A stretch of 64,000 nt of DNA from an uncultured Pseudoteredinibacter sp. (GTDB lineage: Bacteria > Pseudomonadota > Gammaproteobacteria > Pseudomonadales > Cellvibrionaceae). The first letter of the stretch is position 1. Each line of letters opens with the position of its first letter. The position numbers and the translations under genes are program-made. The DNA lies in assembly GCF_947500695.1 (NCBI RefSeq), contig NZ_CANMSS010000006.1:186001-250000 (forward strand). The letters are read 5' to 3'. Positions 61,673 to 64,000 of this stretch are shown piece after piece. The notes beneath the pieces were generated by a model. It made no database searches. It saw only the letters and a program-made list of their open reading frames with translations, and was not told the origin of the DNA.

Positions 61673-62346
61673 GCAATGTCGCCGAAGCACTAGCGCAACT
61701 GCACAGTCGCGGTGGCCATCATTTCGATCCGATTCGCTATGCCTATATCGACGCCCTGATTCAGCGTGCCATTTTACTCCCCGACGAAGCCTCTAACTTA
61801 GTGCTCGCTAAGGCCAATAAAGCCTTGCAGCGCTATCAGCGGGACTTCGAGGCCGCAGAGGCCAAACAACAAAAGATCAAACAAGAGATCGCAACAGAAA
61901 ATCAGCCCGCCATCAGCAAACTCTCGGCGCTCACCCAAGAGCTCCTGAATCGAGATATTGAGATGGGCGAGCAAAGCCAGGAAGAATCACTCACAGATTT
62001 CTTGCAGCAACAAGAAAAGGCCGTGCTTAACAATGTAGGCAAAAGCCCTAGACGTAAATCCGGTAGCCGTAAAGAGTTAAAGTCCTTAGCGTCCTTTCGC
62101 AGCTCTTGGGAGAAAATGCGCGGTAGCCGTGTCGCCATGGCAGTTGGCAATGAAGCCCCAGAAAACCCAGGCCCGCTTAACCAGCATATGCTGGTAATCA
62201 CTACCCTAACCAAGATGCAGGAACTATCACCGGCTTATTTTAATCGCTTCGTGTCTTATATGGGCTCACTAATGTGGTTAGAAGAAGCGGCTCAGGAAGC
62301 TAAATCCAAAAGTAAATCAAAGGGCTCTAAGAAAGCAAAATCTTAA
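61669..62346 (+). CDS. DUF2894-family protein, last gene of the stator-like operon
   Basis: A 225-residue cytoplasmic protein. The opening ALAQLHSRGGHHFDPIRYAYIDALIQRA and the later SFRSSWEKMRGSRVAMAVG with GPLNQHMLVITTLTKMQELSPAYFNRFVSYMGSLMWLEEA (positions 164-203) match what I know as DUF2894. A charged middle (QRDFEAAEAKQQKIKQE) is coiled coil, and the C-terminus is a Lys/Ser tail (AKSKSKSKGSKKAKS). The basic tail could bind nucleic acid or acidic membrane. It is translationally coupled to the OmpA gene, so made in step with the stator. Function unknown. Confidence 0.82.
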   Translation: MSNVAEALAQLHSRGGHHFDPIRYAYIDALIQRAILLPDEASNLVLAKANKALQRYQRDFEAAEAKQQKIKQEIATENQPAISKLSALTQELLNRDIEMGEQSQEESLTDFLQQQEKAVLNNVGKSPRRKSGSRKELKSLASFRSSWEKMRGSRVAMAVGNEAPENPGPLNQHMLVITTLTKMQELSPAYFNRFVSYMGSLMWLEEAAQEAKSKSKSKGSKKAKS

Positions 62347-62473
62347 GGGCCAGTCCGAATCTGGCACAAGGCTGCTGAGTTTTGACATCCAAAGGGCGTC
62401 TTAGGTAAGGTAAGCACCATCTTTTAGCTCTGTTCAGGCTTCACGCCAAGCCTTGTATATAGGTTTCCACTTT

Positions 62474-63628
62474 ATGCCAGCCACGCAGCACGATTTAGTT
62501 AACTGCCACGAATGTGACTGGCCAAGCGCTCTACCTGAGCTTGCACACAATCAAAATGCCCATTGCCCACGCTGCGGCTATAAACTAGCCGCACAAAAGC
62601 ATAATCATGAACAGGCGATAGTGGCGCTATCTTTAACTGCGTTGATTTTCCTTGGTTTTTCTCTGCCCTTTGAGTTTCTATCGTTTTCTAGCCAGGGCTT
62701 ATCTCAATCAATGAACTTACCCGGCAGTATTCAGATATTAGCCAGTAGAGAATATTTATCATTGGCGACTTTACTGCTTTTAGTCATTTTTATCTTACCG
62801 GCAACAATCCTATTAAGTTTATTCTACCTTTATTGCTGCCACCTTTGTAAATTCAGTCCCTGGGGCGCCAACCGCATTGCCAAGCTGATTTACCTGTTTT
62901 TACCCTGGAGCATGGTAGAGATCTTCCTAGTAGGTGTAACCGTTAGCTTGATCAAAATCGTATCTTTAGCCGATGTTGGATTAGGCCCCTCTTTTTACAG
63001 TTATATTGGTTTTACTGTTGCCACTGTCGCGACATTACTCTATGTCGACAAACAGCAATTAAAAACACTTTTTGAAGTTGAGTTTGCACACCGCCCCGTT
63101 CAGCAAGAGCTTAGTATTCAGCGAACTTGGGCCTTGTTACTGACATCCCTGATTCTCTATATACCAGCAAATGTTTTACCCATTATGTATACCCGCACCC
63201 TAGGGCAAGACGAGCCCAGTACCATTATGGGGGGCGTCATTTTGTTATGGGAACTGGGTTCTTACCCCATTGCGGCCATCATTTTTATTGCCAGTGTCGT
63301 TGTGCCAATAGCAAAGCTGATTATTCTCTGCTGGCTAAACTACAGCGTGCAAAAAGGCCTAAGTAGAAACCGCCAAAAGCGAATCTACTGGTATCGTGTA
63401 ACAGAGTTTATCGGTCGCTGGTCTATGGTGGACGTATTTGTGGTTGCGATATTGGTAAGCCTGATTCAGCTGGGTAATATAATGAGCATCTACCCGGGGC
63501 CAGCCGCTATGGCTTTTTGTGGTGTGGTCATAGCAACCATGCTGGCGGCGATGAGTTTTGATACACGATTAATTTGGGCCAATCGCCACTGGTCTACTAT
63601 AACATCTGGAGCAGGTAAGCCTGTATGA
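62474..63628 (+). CDS. PqiA/LetA-family intermembrane lipid transport membrane protein
   Basis: A 384-residue inner-membrane protein with two PqiA domains. The N-terminal zinc ribbon is CHEC...CPRC; the second ribbon seems worn down (CCHLC only). Each domain has about four helices (VAL..LIFLGFSLPFEFL; TWALLLTSLILYIPANVLPIMY). LetA/PqiA work with MCE-tunnel proteins LetB/PqiB to move lipids across the envelope. The start is ATG 62474; the frame extends seven codons upstream without support. It overlaps the MCE gene by 4 bp (ATGA). Confidence 0.92.
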   Translation: MPATQHDLVNCHECDWPSALPELAHNQNAHCPRCGYKLAAQKHNHEQAIVALSLTALIFLGFSLPFEFLSFSSQGLSQSMNLPGSIQILASREYLSLATLLLLVIFILPATILLSLFYLYCCHLCKFSPWGANRIAKLIYLFLPWSMVEIFLVGVTVSLIKIVSLADVGLGPSFYSYIGFTVATVATLLYVDKQQLKTLFEVEFAHRPVQQELSIQRTWALLLTSLILYIPANVLPIMYTRTLGQDEPSTIMGGVILLWELGSYPIAAIIFIASVVVPIAKLIILCWLNYSVQKGLSRNRQKRIYWYRVTEFIGRWSMVDVFVVAILVSLIQLGNIMSIYPGPAAMAFCGVVIATMLAAMSFDTRLIWANRHWSTITSGAGKPV

Positions 63629-64000
63629 GCGAAGACAATCAATACTCTGATATAGCCGATATACAAGACTCTAGAAAGCTATCCGCTGTCTGGCTGGTTC
63701 CCTTTGTCGCACTCATTATTGGCTTGTGGTTTATTTATTATCAATGGAGCAACCAAGGCCCAATGATCAGCATCGCCTTTGAACATGCCGAAGGTCTTGA
63801 AGCAGGTAAAACTAAAATCAAAGCCAGGGAAGTTGATATTGGTCTAGTTAAAAGCATTAAATTGAAACCCGATTTAAGCGGTGTGGTGATCACAGCGCAA
63901 ATGTCCAAAGAAGCTGAGGACATGTTGACCGAAAACACCGAGTTTTGGATAGTTACGCCTAGAGTGTCACTTAACGGTATTTCTGGCATGAGTACCCTGC
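63625..64000 (+). CDS. PqiB/LetB-type MCE protein, 3' end outside window
   Basis: The first ~125 codons of a long gene that runs off the window. It has a cytoplasmic head, one helix (about 22-40, AVWLVPFVALIIGLWFIYYQW) and the first MCE/MlaD domain (ISIAFEHAEGLEAGKTKIKAREVDIGLVKSIKL, positions 48-80). PqiB and LetB form periplasmic tunnels of stacked MCE rings for lipid passage. Its ATG lies in the stop of the pqiA-like gene, so the two are translationally coupled. PqiB (three MCE) or LetB (seven MCE) cannot be told apart from this part. Confidence 0.9.
   Translation, partial: MSEDNQYSDIADIQDSRKLSAVWLVPFVALIIGLWFIYYQWSNQGPMISIAFEHAEGLEAGKTKIKAREVDIGLVKSIKLKPDLSGVVITAQMSKEAEDMLTENTEFWIVTPRVSLNGISGMSTL

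Noticed and set aside
57298-62346. A complete Zorya defence system
   Set aside because: ZorA- and ZorB-like genes are there, but no ZorC, ZorD helicase or ZorE nuclease follows; the next genes are DUF2894 and the PqiA/PqiB lipid transporters.

Overview
The window looks like the chromosome of a marine, TonB-receptor-rich gammaproteobacterium, most like Cellvibrionales/Spongiibacteraceae. The placement is inferred from four things: moderate GC, the clpB/pgeF/rluD/bamD neighbourhood, a LetA/LetB-type pair, and five large TonB-dependent receptors (TBDRs) in 64 kb. No rRNA is present to confirm it. I see no prophage, transposase gene or CRISPR array.

Layout. 1-7.5 kb: the end of a FecR anti-sigma factor, an STN-domain (FecA-type) TBDR, a small periplasmic protein, and an opposing large TBDR. 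8-9.4 kb: three tandem paralogues of a small secreted protein, each with its own terminator. 9.4-17.7 kb: an alpha/beta hydrolase, an enolase-superfamily dipeptide epimerase, an AraC regulator, a TBDR and a membrane-anchored SxxK serine hydrolase, which together suggest uptake of a peptide-like compound. 17.8-23.9 kb: housekeeping clpB (with a good sigma-32 promoter), pgeF, rluD and divergent bamD. 24-25.5 kb: a regulator/membrane-protein pair behind two palindromic operators, and an unknown membrane protein. 25.6-33.7 kb: a polyamine-type catabolic locus with an APC permease, SpuC-like aminotransferase, LuxR-type regulator, TBDR and PuuA-like glutamylpolyamine synthetase. 33.7-35.3 kb: an HxlR regulator and a divergent AhpD-like gene, bracketed by four REP-like palindromes. 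35.2-42.3 kb: a methyltransferase, a CHASE-GGDEF-EAL protein, a POT peptide transporter, ychF and a DMT exporter. 42.4 kb: elongator tRNA-Met. 42.6-57 kb: unknown proteins, a TonB-C protein, PhoX with a divergent TBDR across two candidate PHO boxes, an SxxK hydrolase, a small membrane protein that may start at ATT, an IPTL-CTERM protein, a chemoreceptor and an MFS transporter. 57.3-62.3 kb: a four-gene operon DUF3348 - DUF802 - OmpA/MotB-like - DUF2894. 62.5-64 kb: pqiA/letA-like and the start of pqiB/letB-like.

The best candidate for an undescribed system is the 57.3-62.3 kb operon. Its second gene encodes an ExbB/MotA-like four-helix channel fused to about 700 residues of predicted coiled coil. 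The third encodes a one-helix, Asp-bearing MotB/ZorB-like partner with an OmpA peptidoglycan-binding domain. This is the architecture of a proton-driven stator of the ZorAB kind, but with DUF3348 and DUF2894 partners in place of Zorya effectors. Other notable signals are the covarying REP pairs in two convergent intergenic regions, the two double-operator promoters, the paired PHO boxes, and the small secreted protein triplet under strong purifying selection.
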